Part shown: positions 20,966 to 33,492 of the stretch, in pieces | Layout of the letters: each line of letters begins with the position of its first letter | Numbering within the stretch: position 1 is the first letter of the stretch | Source: Mermis nigrescens | Lineage: Eukaryota > Nematoda > Enoplea > Mermithida > Mermithidae | Length of the DNA: 64,000 nucleotides | Assembly: GCA_036768485.1 (NCBI GenBank) | Contig: JAVLUZ010000508.1 | Location: forward strand, 124,001-188,000 | Reading direction: 5' to 3' | Translations under genes and position numbers: made by a program | Notes under the pieces: model-generated | The model's input: only the letters and a program-made list of their open reading frames with translations | The model's database searches: none | What the model was told of the DNA's origin: nothing

Positions 20966-23900
20966 TTATTTTAGGTTTATGATGGACGACCGCCCCCTTA
21001 ATACGCCTATGCACCCAGACTGAGAAATCAGTGAGGAGCGATTAAATTTGTTTGAATTTTCAGGCTCAGAAAGATTAATTTGTGTCCATTTGCTGGATGA
21101 TAATGTTGAAAGATGCAAGCTCACATGATTTTGACGACCGCTATTCATTAAATTTATCCTTGCTTGGCGTGTCAGAGGCCTTCAGGGCCCCCTTGGGAAG
21201 CTGTTCGGCCGCACACTCCGCACATGCCTAAGACCGGGCCTGGTTTCATTTAAACTCCAAATTTGTAGCAGAATCACAGATTATTCAAAATGATTATTTG
21301 ATAAGCAACTCATTTCGCCCTTATCAAAATTTTATTGAATATTGAAAAGTATAGTTAATAGATCAAAATAGCCAAATGCCAGTTAAAAACCTTAAGATGG
21401 AATAGGGTAGTTTCATCTCAAAACAGCGTTTACTGCTTTTTCGCCTCCAGTCGACAGATGTTCTAGAAATGGAAAAATTTTAAGACAACCATTTTGTTCG
21501 AAGTCATTATCGTAGAAATAATCTCTAATCGATTTTGAGTGGCTCACTTGTTAACAAAATGCATATACGTGAACGTCTGATATTAAAATACGATGCGTGA
21601 CCTTGGTCTATTAAATTTAGTCGATCACCACAAATGAACAGGTGGCACCGTGAAACGGAGAATGAATATCTATATTCGCCCATTCATTTTATTTCAATTT
21701 CACTTCGGCCGTTTACATCTGCATTTAATCTGCAACCCGTACGTTCCATGCTTCTCGATGCGGTCGTTTCACGCGCATAAACAAAGGGCAATGTGTCCCT
21801 GGAAATATTTTTGTGGTTAATCCATACTTGAACCGAATTTGAGTCGCAATGATTGTTGCATCAGATATTACGGTTTTCATTCAGGATTCATGTATGTACC
21901 CTTTTTGAAATTAAGTTTCACGCTGACTCGTAATGGCCAATGCAAAAGAATAATTAAGTGGATTTGGGGTCACTTTGGTATAAAATAATTGGCTGTTGAA
22001 TGGGAAGATGCGAACCTTCGACGAGTTTTACTGTAAGACGTGTTTTATTGATTGATGAATGAGAATAGGAGTGATTTCATCAGCTTCTGACCTCTCGATC
22101 TATATTTTTCTCGAAAAAAATTTCCAACAAGCCTGTGCCGGGCTTTAGGGTGAAGACACATATGGGGATTTTATTTTTCGGGAAAATTGAGGCAAAATAA
22201 AGGCGACAAAACGGAGGAAAATCAAAATTTTAAATAAAAGTGTTTGAAATCGACGAGGCAATGTGGATTAACATCATATTCTATTTTACTGCAATGTCGC
22301 TTTTTTATGCCATTTTGGCAAAAAGCTTTCTAGCTTCCGGCTGAGTGCTGCTGACTCTCCAAACCGGTTGGCCCTGCATGTCTAGACCCAACCCCCAAGT
22401 GCATGTCCGTTTGTACTCTTATTGATTTATTTCTGATCGAGCTCAATTTAAACAGAAAGTATTTATAAAAACTGGGTCTTTTGGAAAGAATTTCGAGACG
22501 CCTAATCGAACACCATAAAATTTAGTAGAATCGAAGAGAATCTAATTATCCTCGAACACTATTCAACGCATGATTCCTATATCGATCTCTTACTTTTTGT
22601 CCTTTTTTCAAATTATCAATTTTCAAAACCTATTAATGTATATGGTCCGGTCCGACAGTGGTATGGACCTTTCAGTAGAACTTTAGCCGCATGTGACTGC
22701 GAAATGCAATATTTCAAAAAAATTTTTTTCCAGAAATTTGTATAAATCATACAGCTTCTATGCGACAACTTTATTTGTTTTAAAACTAGTTTTCGAAATG
22801 AATGTCACAGTCTGGTCGGCGATGTACTTAGAACGGTGCAACGAATTGTATTTATTGCATCCTGGCGGATACAACAATGCGTACAGAAGCATTTTATAGT
22901 CACTGTACAACAAAAGTAATGGAGTGGTCCGATGACTTTTTCTTATTCTAAGGAAAAAACCGCAGTCGCCGCATAGTGTTGATCCTATTATTTGGAAATG
23001 CATTATTAGAAGTTTCCTGTTGTCGTTGTGGGCCAATGCGTGTTTTCAGATTTGCTGATTAAATATATGCAAATTGATTAAGCTAGCCGAACCATTTTTA
23101 CGCATGCGTCGCTTTTTTTTATCTTTATTAGCTGAAAATACACGAATATTTGTGTATCTCATACGTAAGTCATAAAATTGTCCTGCTATGTTTTATTAAG
23201 AAAATTCCGATTTGGAAATGCATTACGAATAGCTACTTATTTTTTCACTCAATGGGTATTCTCGGGCGCTAATTACGATTTTTTGATTAAAATGGCTCAA
23301 TCGGACTCCTGAAACCCGGAAACTACGGATTTATGTAAAAGGTTTTGGTAGCTCTAGCCGCTTATGCAATTGCGGCAGGGGTAAAATTTTAAAGCCACCT
23401 AGATCAACTTTTGATGCACTATCGACTGGTGTGAACCACTTTACACTACAGTGTAAACTGATGTGATGCCGTAAGAAAAACGTGATTTACAAGTGTATTT
23501 TATCAAATATCTCAAATCGCAGCGAATAAATTTTTTTAAAGTTTTCACTGATTATTGGATATCTTATGGCTGACCTTACTGTAGAATTTGAAGAAAATTC
23601 ACGGATTGGTTTCTGAGATACGGGAGCCCAAAGGTACCCTATGCATAGCGTAAAATGTAGGTTTTTGTCTTTTTGCAGAAGCACAGATTGACTGTTGCTT
23701 CCAAAATTTGGCCCCTGGGGTTTCTGGGACCGCTGATTCCATATTCACTACGTTAAATATACGATCTGGCATCATAAAACATGTATGAGACGGGCTGGAA
23801 GGAAATCACGTACGGGTACTTATAAACATGATTAATCACTGAAAAAGTGCTTGCACCAAGTCAAAATTTTTGACCTTTGTAAACCAGCGCGCGTGAAATT

Positions 23901-24078
23901 TAATGCGAAGCAATCGAAAGCAGCAAACATGCGGCTTTCGAAAGAAAGCAGCAAACAAACGGCTTTCGAACATACAAATCCAAATGTTTTTGCTTCTAGC
24001 GGCTAATTTAATATGCAACTTTTTGCATTTGTTTACAATGAGGGCAAAGTTGAATATTGTACAAAGTTGAACCCGACG
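20966..24078. other. 3.1-kb gene-free stretch
   Basis: No gene recognised. 22140-22390 carries a diverged repeat (GAGGCAAAATAAAGGCG, GTGTTTGAAATCGACG, GTGGATTAACATC) also seen near 7500-7740 and 52970-53400. 23420-23465 has GTGTAAAC motifs like the 3-kb element. The short frame at 22693-22899 has no recognisable domain. Confidence 0.45.
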
Positions 24079-24310
24079 CTATAAGATAGAACGTGATACA
24101 ACATAATCGTTGTTATAGAATAGGACGTGATGTAACATACCCCATGCTATACAATAGGACGTGATATAACATGCCCCATGCTATAAGATAGGACGTGATA
24201 TAACATACCCAGTGTTACAGGATAGGACGTGATATAACATACCCCATGCTACAAGATAGGACGTGATATACCATACCCAGTGCTATAACATATCCTGTGC
24301 TGTAAGATTG
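24079..24310 (+). repeat. 34-bp tandem repeat, ~6.5 copies
   Basis: The unit is close to GCTATAAGATAGGACGTGAT followed by ATAACATACCCAGT. Successive copies differ by a few substitutions (AGAACG/AGGACG, CCCCAT/CCCAGT). Non-coding minisatellite, immediately upstream of the 3-kb element fragments. Confidence 0.9.
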
Positions 24311-24479
24311 GTGTCCCAAAACATCAAAAATATGGTTTGCACAAAAAAATCTTTAAACATCCCAAAAATGAAAATAATTATTTGTTAAAGACGAGTCAAA
24401 AAACTCTGAAATAAGAAAAATCTGATCAAACAATATGCATTACGGAGTTATCTATCGGCATTAGAAAATAGATATATAA

Positions 24480-25262
24480 TTCAAAGTTCACCTCTTGGTT
24501 ACTCAACAAACAGTGGCTGTAGAACAGTTTAAAGGTCAGATTCGTTATTCTGACCTTATGAAGAACATTTTTTTTAAAAATTCATCATCCACGACGCTCT
24601 GAGCGGTAAAAAATTTTTCAGTGTAGAGTTTACACCTGCACTAATAACGCAATATTGATTATAAAGAAACAAAATAAATTTTAACGTGTAGCGCTTAGGA
24701 CGAGGCACATTTTAGAGGTAGTTACCACGTTCTGTCTACTAGGTGGAGAATATGGCAGGGAAAAATATTTTTTTGTCCTAGACTGTTTACAATAATCGCC
24801 TCTAAATTAAAAAAATATTATTTTTAAAAAAAATAAAAAGACCCCTAGATTTTATAACCGTCTACCTTTTGAAATCAATCAGACTGCATAGAATGTAAAA
24901 CTGAGTTAGATATGCTCGTGCACATGAAAACGGTAAAAAACCGTCTAATTTACACTCCTGTGCAACAACTAATGATTGTAAAGAAATTTTAAGACCATAT
25001 TGGTAACCTAATAATCAGGGTAAACATTTTTAAAAAAATTTGGCCCTCCGCAAATCATTTGAATTTTCGCTTTAAACTTTACACACTCACGACTCTCTCG
25101 GTATTTAGTGTAAACAAAAAATGGGGGTCCTCAGTTTTTTATAATCTACATTTAAAAAAAACCTCACCTCTCAGATGTGTGCCGTTATAGCTGTGAGGGG
25201 GTGGACATATGTTGGGGGTACCCAAGTATATTATAGGTACGCGCTAACGCGCTACCTATGAG
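24480..25262 (-). mobile_element. Partial copy D of the 3-kb TGTAAAC element
   Basis: It ends at GGTACGCGCTAACGCGCTACC (25237-25257) after GGGTACCCAAGTATATTATA, like the right edge of copy A. The block TCAACAAACAGTGGCTG to TCATCATCCACGACGCT occurs here and again, in tandem, after 25262. Confidence 0.75.
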
Positions 25263-25814
25263 TTTAAAGTTCAACTCTTCATACCTCAACAAACAGTGGC
25301 TGCAGAAAAGTTTAAAGGTCAGATTCGTTATTCTGACTTTCCGGAGAACATTTTTAAAAAAATTCATCATCCACGACGCTATGGACGGAAAAACTTTTTT
25401 CAGTGTAAAGTTTACACCTGCACTAATAACGCAATATTGATTGTAAAGAAACAGAATAAATTTTGACGTGTTGCGCTTAAGACGAGGCACATTTTAAAGG
25501 TAGTTACCACGTCCTGTCTACTAAGTGGAGAATATGCCGAGGAAAAAATATTTGTTTGTCCCAGACTCTTCACAATAAACCGCCTCTATTGGCCCTCCGC
25601 AAATCATTTGAATTTTTGTATAAACTTTACACACTCACGACGCGCTCGGTATTGAGCGTATACAAGAATAAAATGGGGGTCCTAAGTTTTTCTATTATCT
25701 ACCTTTTAAAGAAAACCGCACCTCTCGAGATGTGTGCCGTTATAGCTGTTAGGGGGCATATGTTGGGGTACCCAAGTACATTATAGGTAGGTACGAGCTT
25801 ACGCGCTATCTATG
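25263..25814 (-). mobile_element. Partial copy E, tandem duplicate of copy D with internal deletion
   Basis: It repeats the copy D sequence from TCAACTCTTCATACCTC through ACGACGCT, GCACTAATAACGCAATATTG and the terminal CCGTTATAGCTGT block, but lacks about 200 bp in the middle. It ends in a degenerate hairpin end and abuts copy C head to head at about 25815. Confidence 0.7.
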
Positions 25815-28800
25815 ATATATCATAGGTAGCGCGATAGCGCTACCTATTATATACTTGGCCATCCTTTTTCTTATATGTTTTTCACAGCGCTTGCGAAATT
25901 TGTGTCCCTTCTCACAGCTATAACGGCACACATCTGGGAGGTGCGGTTTTTTTAATCGAAGGATAATTAGAAAATTTGATGCCCGTCTTTTTTGTTTACA
26001 CTCAATACCGAGTTAGCAATGAGTGTGTAGAGTGTAAACCGACAAATCAAATAATTTGCGGAGGGTCAATTTTTTTAATGTTGCTCCCGAGCTGTGGATT
26101 ACGAATCTGACCTTAAAATCTCTTTACACTAAATGGTTGTAGCATAAAAATGTAAAGTATACGGGTTTTTTACTCTTTGCTTGTTTTCAGCTTATCTAAC
26201 TCAATTTTGGTTTTTGTGCAGTCCAATTGGTTTTATAATGTAGAAGGTCACAAAATCTCGAATAAGAATTTTTTTCTCTTTTAACGCAATATTGTGTAGA
26301 GTAGACTATTTTTTTCTGTTTTCATATGCAGAAACATATCTAACTCATTTTTACATTCTATGCATTCTGGATGGTTTTAAAAGGTAGACAGTTATTAAAT
26401 CTAGGGAAGTATTTTGATTTTTTTCGAAAAAGTAATATTTTCAAATTTAGAGGCGATTTATTGTAAAGAGTCTGGGACAAAAAAATGTTTTTTCCCTGCC
26501 ATAATCTCCACTCAGTAGACAGAACGTGGTAACTACCTTCAAAATTTGCCTCGTCCTAAGCGCTACATGGCAAAATTTATTTTGTTTCTTTACAATCAAT
26601 ATTGCGTTATTAGAGCAGGTGTAAACTTTACATTGAAAAAATTTTTCTGTCCAGAGCATCGTGGATGATGAATTTTTTAAAAATGTTCTCCGTAAGGTCA
26701 GAATAACGAATCCAACCTTAAACTTTTCTACAGCCCATGTTTGTTGAGATATGAAGAGGTGAACTTTGAATTTTACCTACATCTATTTTCTAATGACAAT
26801 AGATAACTTCGTATTGCATATTGTTTGATCAGATTTTTTCTTTTTTCAGAGATTTTTGACTCGTCTTTAATAAATAATTATTTTTATTATCATAAATGCA
26901 CTATTCTTAAACATTAATAGAATGATTAATATTTTTCAATTATTAACTAGTATTAAAATCCGCCGACATGTTGAGTTGGCGCAGTGGCTCACGCATCCGT
27001 TTTCGCATGCAGATTCAGAAAAAGACTAATGGATTCGAATATTCTGAATGCTGACTTTTTTCATTTTTTAATTCTTTTGGCAAAACCATGCACCTCATTT
27101 GACTTATTCATCTATTTATGTCCTGCAGCTGACACTTTTTGTTTTTTGAATTTCGCCTTAGTTCTCGAATGAGAGTGTAAAGGGTTCGAAAATATGGGGG
27201 TAAAAAGACACATTCTAGTCGAGTTTTCGACTTGTTTATGCCTGCCAACAAGTCCGGTTATGAGATTTTAGAAATTTTTCGGACAGAAATGTACTACGGA
27301 TCAAGGGCTATCCTGTGCTTGCCAGCAAACTTTTCTACAATCGCAATTAGTACCAGGGATTTAAACTTTACACTTTAGTGGATGAATAAAAAAACAGATT
27401 TTGTCCGAGATTTCTCTGACAACATTTTCAGTTATGAGTTTGGATGAATTGAATAGAATAGAAATAAGGTAACTTCTAAAGGCTACACATCGAAGCAAGC
27501 CGCGTTCAAAAAAGCGTAATATTGTGTTATTTATGTGGGTGTAAAGTTCGAAATCTGAGATGTAAAATGGGCGAAAAAACAGGTTTTTTCGTATTTTGAT
27601 TGGTAAATCATATCAAATATTTTGCGGAACATAAGTTTGGCACATACAAACGTACTACAATCAAAGGGCTACAAACTGGCCTGAACCGAATTTATTTACA
27701 CTCAATGGGGCGTTAGGTTCAGATTTTTAAAGTTTACAACGTGGTGGACAATGAAAAATACAGGTTTGTCCAATTTTTTGTTTGTCACTTTCTCTGTTCT
27801 GAAGTCGGCTGAGGTCCAATAGGATAAAAATAAAGTACTTTCTAAGGGTTACGCGTCGCAGCGAAATGCGTTTGTTTACATCAATATTTAGCTTTTTTCG
27901 GTAAACGTAAAGTCAAAATAATGGGGGAGTTTAATGTGTTTTTGCCTTGTATTTTCTGCCAAGTTCTGGGTTATGAGTCTGGACATAATCTCAAGTCTAA
28001 AAATTAATCAGAAACCAAATGTGATACGCCAGTATTGTTTGCACTCAACAGTGGTGTAAAGTGGTCTACATCTGATATTTATTTGTTTTCGGTCCATTGT
28101 GGAGAATTAATCGTTTCATAAATGTTGATCGTAATATCACAGTAATATCAGAATTACGAATCTGACTGAAATTTTCTTTACACTCTGTGGTTGTGTAAAG
28201 TTTACACTGCATATTAACTTTAGTTCTAGAGCCTTGCGGAAGTTTAATTTTCTTTAAATGTTCTACGTGAAATCAGAATTGGGAATCTGACTGTTAGTTT
28301 TCTCTACACCTAGTAGTTATGTAAATTTTGCACTATTCCATTTGTTGTTAATATGTAGTTTATACTACAAATTTATTTTACTTCCAAATCTGAGCATTAG
28401 TGTTCCTTACACTTGATATTTGCGTAACGTTTATAATAAAAAGCTTTGATCTGTTTAAATAATGTAAAGGTTGTCTTGTTTAAAAAGGATAATGCTGATG
28501 TTAAGAACAATATTGTTTTCCGCGTTCTTGGACTGCTGTCATTATTGTGGTATGTTACTGTATGTGCTTACTGATTGATGTACTCAAATCATGCTAATTA
28601 AAAGTAGGGTACTAGCAAAGAAAAATGCTCCGATGGAACAAAAGAGATGAATATACTTGGAATGTGGATTATTAAGGATGTAAAAGGAGGGGACTAGGAA
28701 AAATCTACCTAAAGTCGCAAAATCTGCTCAAAATCATACTTTCTCTAAGCAACGCGAAAAATCGAAGTATATTCTGCGGCCAACAGATTAAAAGAAATCT

Positions 28801-28970
28801 TTAACCATTAAAATGATTGAAAAAGCAGCACGTTAGCTATGCAGTAGCTATGGGAAATGATATTGAGAAAAGAAACAGTCTTTCTAAGCCAATCGAATGA
28901 AATAGCAAGCATCGATGATGCATCTAAGACAACTGAAGAAATTATTGGTTTGAAATTTGAAACAGTATAT
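25815..28970 (+). mobile_element. Copy C of the 3-kb TGTAAAC element
   Basis: It starts with the terminal motif AGGTAGCGCGATAGCGCTACC. 25900-26780 is the reverse complement of copies D and E, and 27130-28700 follows copy B. Near the end is CTAGCAAAGAAAAATGCTCC as in the other copies, but the closing inverted arm is missing and a TA microsatellite follows. Copies C and E form a large inverted repeat centred near 25815. Confidence 0.8.
26970..27047 (+). repeat. tRNA-like pol III box pair, possible SINE remnant
   Basis: TGGCGCAGTGG at 26977-26987 fits the tRNA A-box consensus, and GGATTCGAAT at 27031-27040 resembles a B box. No cloverleaf, anticodon stem or acceptor pairing can be drawn convincingly, so a functional tRNA is unlikely. 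It lies inside copy C. Confidence 0.3.
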
Positions 28971-28977
28971 AATATCA

Positions 28978-29112
<135 letters not shown>

Positions 29113-29280
29113 ATAAAACAGTACCTATATCAAATTAGCATGATCTTTAACATTGTTCACGACGGGCAAATTTGTATGAAATTTGAAAGCCACTTACGTA
29201 GTCCTTTTTAGTAGATCATTTATAGTGTGTTTCACGCAAGTTTTTGCATAAATTTGAAAACTGTCCCCTACAATAATGTA

Positions 29281-29480
29281 AGTGTAGCGTTGAGCCTACA
29301 GCCACGTCGCCTACTTAACCCCGGAAGCTTAGCTTATGCGCTCGCACGGGGTTCTCGCCCTTTTAGAGGGTCGATCACCAGCCGGCGACTCGGAGGTAGT
29401 TGGCCCTACCTGATCAGGATAGCCCGGCCCTCTAGACGCGCACCTAGGGAAACTTACTTACTTAACCCCTTGAGATTGAG
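29281..29480 (+). other. GC-rich island of unknown nature
   Basis: About 200 bp are far more GC-rich than the surroundings (CCGGCGACTCGG, CCCGGCCCTCTAGACGCGCA). TACTTAACCCC occurs near its left side and CTTACTTACTTAACCCC at its right. It was compared by eye with 5S rRNA and tRNA and does not fit. Unidentified, possibly part of a SINE or other repeat. Confidence 0.4.
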
Positions 29481-30477
29481 TACCTAAGTAAAGTAAATAC
29501 CTACCCCAGAAACCTAATGAGGGCTCAAAAAGGATTATTATTTAACTTGTTTTGGACCGAATTCCGGTGCTTGAAAATAGTTGTGGTTCCTAATGTAGTT
29601 TATCACAAGGACAGAATAGAGCAGCACGGAAATTCGAACCAAGTCCTATCATCGTTAATTAAATAAATAATTTTTACAATATTTTTGAACAGAATCAGAT
29701 AATAAAATTACGAAAGCATGGAGGATAAATGCTCTCGTCTGCCGATTTATGCTAATATGTAAAAGTAAATAATGTAGTTAACAGGGGCGCAAAGCCCAGC
29801 CAAAGGACATACAATTGGTATGCTGGTTGGCGCACGAAAACGAATGATAAAACAAAATGTGGGGGCGAAAATATGCACGTTGATTGCTGCCAAGCAAAAA
29901 CAGGCACGCGTGGAGACTCACTCGATGCGAGGTGTAAAAATAATACTGCATAGCACAGATGGGCTGGCGAAAAAGCTGAGTCTCGAATAAGACTTTTAAA
30001 AATCGTAATAAGTGCCAAAAACTGCCCTCGCACGCAATTTTGAGTGAGACGCAAAAAGAGGTGTAAAAAACAACAAAGAAAGTTGAAATGGATTCACGTA
30101 TATAACAATAGGCCCATTTGTAAAGCCTACGATAAAAGTAGGTACAAATGGGATGGGCACGATAAAAGGACTCACATATAATCTTTAAGTACACTTAAGA
30201 TATGATAACATACATACCAATTCGCATTAAGCGCGAGTGCCCATTTTTCTATCCCAGATTTTGATTGAAAATATGTATAGGGAAGGTGATCCCAGGTGAG
30301 CCGTTTCAAGCGCAATGCTTAACGGTCACGTATGTGTGTATGGAAATTGAGCACAAAAATGTACATCTGGGGCAATCAGTCGTTGGTGCGCAGGTACATA
30401 TATCGTAACGCAAAACAAAAAGATATTCGCGTTGATCCAACGCGACGCAACAGTGTGTAGAGGGATCTCTACAATAA
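29481..30477. other. Gene-free stretch
   Basis: Contains a long minus-strand open frame (29778-30194) with no recognisable domain and low-complexity aromatic composition, not supported as a gene. No repeat termini recognised. Confidence 0.4.
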
Positions 30478-30598
30478 GCTGACAGATTGCGATTTTAGTA
30501 TTGATCCGATATATAACTATCGTAACCCTCAGCTTACTGTCGATAAAAATTCTTAAAATTAACGCATGAAGTTATGTGAAACAGACTATAAATAAATA
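30478..30598 (-). mobile_element. MITE fragment, AGTCTGTTTCACATAA family
   Basis: Reverse-oriented: AAGCTGACAGATTGCGAT, then TATCGTAACCCTCAGCTTAC, then TTCTTAAAATTAACGCATGA, then GTTATGTGAAACAGACTATA. It matches full members at 45405-45553 and 45693-45868 but lacks the second terminus. Confidence 0.75.
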
Positions 30599-31156
30599 GC
30601 TTGAGCTCACTTTCGCTTGCTTTGCAGACTACGGCATATCTTGCTATGAATTTCCGCGTCTAGTGTATCAGTCCTTTTTCTCAACTTTTTCGCTTATTCT
30701 AATCTTAAATTTCCCACCCCGCCCCTTCCACTAGAAATTCTCAATTTCTTCTGGTCTCCTCACAGACGCAAACGCGTTTCCTTTCGACCAAGGGTGTAGG
30801 CCAAATTGTCTTATTTTAAAATCTCATTCTTCCAACACTTTCAAATCATACCTACGAAAATTCACTAAATGAGCAAGTCTAGTGCAGACAAAACGCTGAA
30901 TTTCACCTCTACCGGCCGATAATAAGCAGCGCGCTTTTTTCTGGCACAGCTCACAAAAAATTCTCACCATCAAGCATTTCGCAAACTTTTCACGCCGTAG
31001 CATAGTTTCATAAACTGTGTGGGAAAACTTACCTTCAAAACGACTCTCTGTCATGGCAGTAATCAAGCATCCCGACGATACGACACTTCCAGAACAGGAA
31101 ACATCCCATTTCAGTTGAGTACACTAGGAAAATTGCGAACATTATTGGCTAGAGTA

Positions 31157-32310
31157 ATGGCCTATAATCTGTTTCACAGTTCGTACATAAATTCTAAGAA
31201 TTTTCATGAATAGTAAGGATAGGGTTGACGATAATAATATATCAGACAGGTCAATGCTATAATCGCAATCTGTCGAACATTAGCCCTGATTTTAATAACC
31301 TTTGCAGGTTGCATGAGTTTTTCAGAGACTTTCGGCTTAAGAGCATGTGACGTAAAATTCCGAAATTCTCACTTGGTTATTTCCCTTCCGGCGTCAAAGA
31401 CAGACGTTTACAGGCAAGCTTGTTTCATAAAAGTAGTAGCAGCCATGGGATGGGAACCGCGACTTGCCCAATTAAAGGCTTTAAAGATTATTTTCGGCTA
31501 GCTAATATACGACTGAACTTCATCTAATTTATTTTTCGGTCTTTATCATCAAATGGAAAATGATTAAAGGAGTAAACCTTGTCATGTACAAGGGCTAGAG
31601 AAATCATTTTATCCGTTTTTAAATCCGTTAATCTAGACATCCAATTTTTCGGAACTCACAGTCTGCGCTGCGTTCTGGCGCAGCTGCTCTCGCGGCCTCC
31701 AAAGGCGTTAAGCTTGAGGACATCAGACGTTTCGGTCGCTGGAAATCAGATCTTGCAAAGGAAATGTATACATAGATAAAAGTGCAAAACAGCTATTGAA
31801 TATTTCTAAATCTCTCGGTTTACAATTCAAGTTGCGACATTTTGAAAATCTTTTCTTGGTTCTAATTTCTCTTCTTGCAAGTCGTGCGTGATTGTTTTTT
31901 CAGATCTCTGGGCTTTGCCTCGCCACTACGCCAGTTCTTGCGCGTTATTCCGTTATTTCGTTTTTTCGATATTATCTCTTATTCCGTTTTCTTTGCATTT
32001 TCCCCGTTATCTCGTAGGCATGACGTTTGCATCGTGGTACATGTACAGTCTTTTTGTCTTAACAAATATAAGTTTGTTCGTGACGTTAAAAAGTTAATTT
32101 TTTGTCAGAGAAACCAAACAGATACGCGGCCATACTTTACAATAAAAGCGCACTAGTCATTTCTTACTTTTTTGGAAAGGAAATAAGTGTTTTATGCTCG
32201 GTTTGCAAAGCAATTAGAACATAAGTATAATTATCGTAATCCGTCGGCTTATTTTAGAAAAGATTCTTAAAATTTATGCCAAAGCTTATGTGAAACAGAC
32301 TATAGTAGAA
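31157..32310 (+). mobile_element. Element with MITE-type inverted ends enclosing a tyrosine recombinase remnant
   Basis: The left end TATAATCTGTTTCACAG to GATAATAATATATCAGAC and the right end ATAATTATCGTAATCCGTCG to GTGAAACAGACTATA are inverted copies of the same end of the AGTCTGTTTCACATAA MITE family, about 80-100 bp each. Between them is a decayed tyrosine recombinase gene. Either an autonomous relative of the MITE carried a recombinase, or a recombinase element sits between two inverted MITE fragments. The sequence alone does not decide. Confidence 0.5.
31297..31780 (+). pseudogene. Tyrosine recombinase (Crypton/DIRS-like), frameshifted
   Basis: Tyrosine recombinases cut and rejoin DNA through a covalent phosphotyrosine. 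The first segment (about 31313-31420) reads LRACDVKF (catalytic Arg I) and ISLPASKTDVYRQ (the beta-hairpin Lys). After a gap and frame change, the segment from 31579 reads AREIILSVFKSVNLDI and FGTHSLR, the H-x-x-R motif. A 5-bp direct repeat, CTGCG-CTGCG, at 31663-31672 then shifts the frame. The remainder reads SGAAALAASKGVKLEDI, RRFGRWKSDLAKEMY, giving the usual Trp and the Tyr nucleophile before a stop. All six catalytic positions can be found, spread over three frames. The N-terminal half is missing. Closest in style to eukaryotic Crypton or DIRS recombinases; the exact class is not resolvable by eye. Confidence 0.75.
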
Positions 32311-32496
32311 AAGCCTCGAATAAATGAACAGACTATAACTTGAGACTAGTTGCTTTGAAAATTGACGAAAACATAGAAAGTCTCGAAAATTACTCAGTTA
32401 TTAAATACAGAATACACAAACGATGTAACACGAGAAAAGGGCAAAATGGTTGGCTAAATTCGCCCTATACAGTAAGGCTAATGTGCTCACTTCTGA

Positions 32497-32721
32497 CTAT
32501 AGACTGTTTCATTTAACTTTGCGTTTTCTTTTGAATTTTTACGCGAGAATCAGGCTGCAAAAGTGGTTTAAAATATTCATGCAGTGAGGCGGCCAACAAT
32601 GGCATGTTTTTATATGACTCAATATAATGTAGAATAGCATATTTACCCCAATAGTTTATGACACTTTTGTAGTCATTTTAAAGTTTTCAAAAACCTCAAA
32701 GCTAAATGAAACTGACTATAG
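32497..32721. mobile_element. 225-bp MITE, AGTCTGTTTCATTTAAC family
   Basis: It starts CTATAGACTGTTTCATTTAA and ends AAAGCTAAATGAAACTGACT then ATAG, inverted termini of about 30 bp. Same internal order as 20740-20965 and 44531-44729. Non-coding. Confidence 0.88.
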
Positions 32722-33492
32722 CTTAAGATTCAAATGAATGTTGGTTCAATCGGAAGCACAAATCAATTACAATCCTCGTGTACACGCACAAATTAAGGAC
32801 TTTCTTACTTCCTCAAGCTTATAAAAAAAGTGGTGAAACAATCACTCAAAATATAATATTCAGCTAATTAGAGTATTTCTTCATAAGAGAAATTTTTTCG
32901 CCTATAGAAATTCCTGCTATTCCTGCTAAAAGCCAAAGCCCCTCACTCCTCAGACGGGAAAATAAAAATTTGCATAGTATTCATTCCAATTTTTTACGTA
33001 CAGCTGTATGTGTTATAATTTTTTCTTTTATTGCGAAAAACATTTTGAGCAGCCTGTTCCTCTTAGTTTTTCGCTTTTAGCGATATTTTTCTTCTGAGAA
33101 TAATATTTATTCATGTCGCATGCCAAAAAAATTTAGAGAGGACGCCTTTTAGGTAGTGTGTTATGTAGTATTTGCATAGGTTCATACCATTCGTTATTTG
33201 GCACTATGACTTAAGAGAAGGTAATAAACCGAAAATTTTAGCGTGAAGCTATCTATAATGCTTCACGTAATGTAGTGAAGTAGGCCACAAGTTAGTTTAG
33301 TCATCACAGCTTATCTCGCTTTCGAATACCTGAGTGCATTTACTTAAAAAGTAAATAAATTTTTGGCTCCTATGTACATAATAGCAAATTGTTGAAAGTC
33401 TTCGTAGTCAGACGCGTCTTCGCTAGTTAGTAAAATAAAATAATTGCTCCTCATATTATAACGAGAACAATCTTAATCCAATCTGCCAAATT
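32722..33492. other. AT-rich gene-free stretch
   Basis: No repeat or coding sequence recognised. It could contain the promoter of the short signal-peptide ORF that follows, but no clear core promoter stands out. Confidence 0.4.

Noticed and set aside
26970..27047. Functional tRNA gene
   Set aside because: A- and B-box-like motifs exist but no cloverleaf or acceptor stem pairs; kept only as a low-confidence SINE-like remnant.
29281..29480. 5S rRNA or other rRNA
   Set aside because: No match to the internal control region or overall 5S layout could be made by eye.
29778..30194. 138-codon minus-strand frame
   Set aside because: Longest anonymous frame, but its composition is Phe/Cys/Tyr-rich, no domain is recognisable, another long frame overlaps it, and no paralog was seen.
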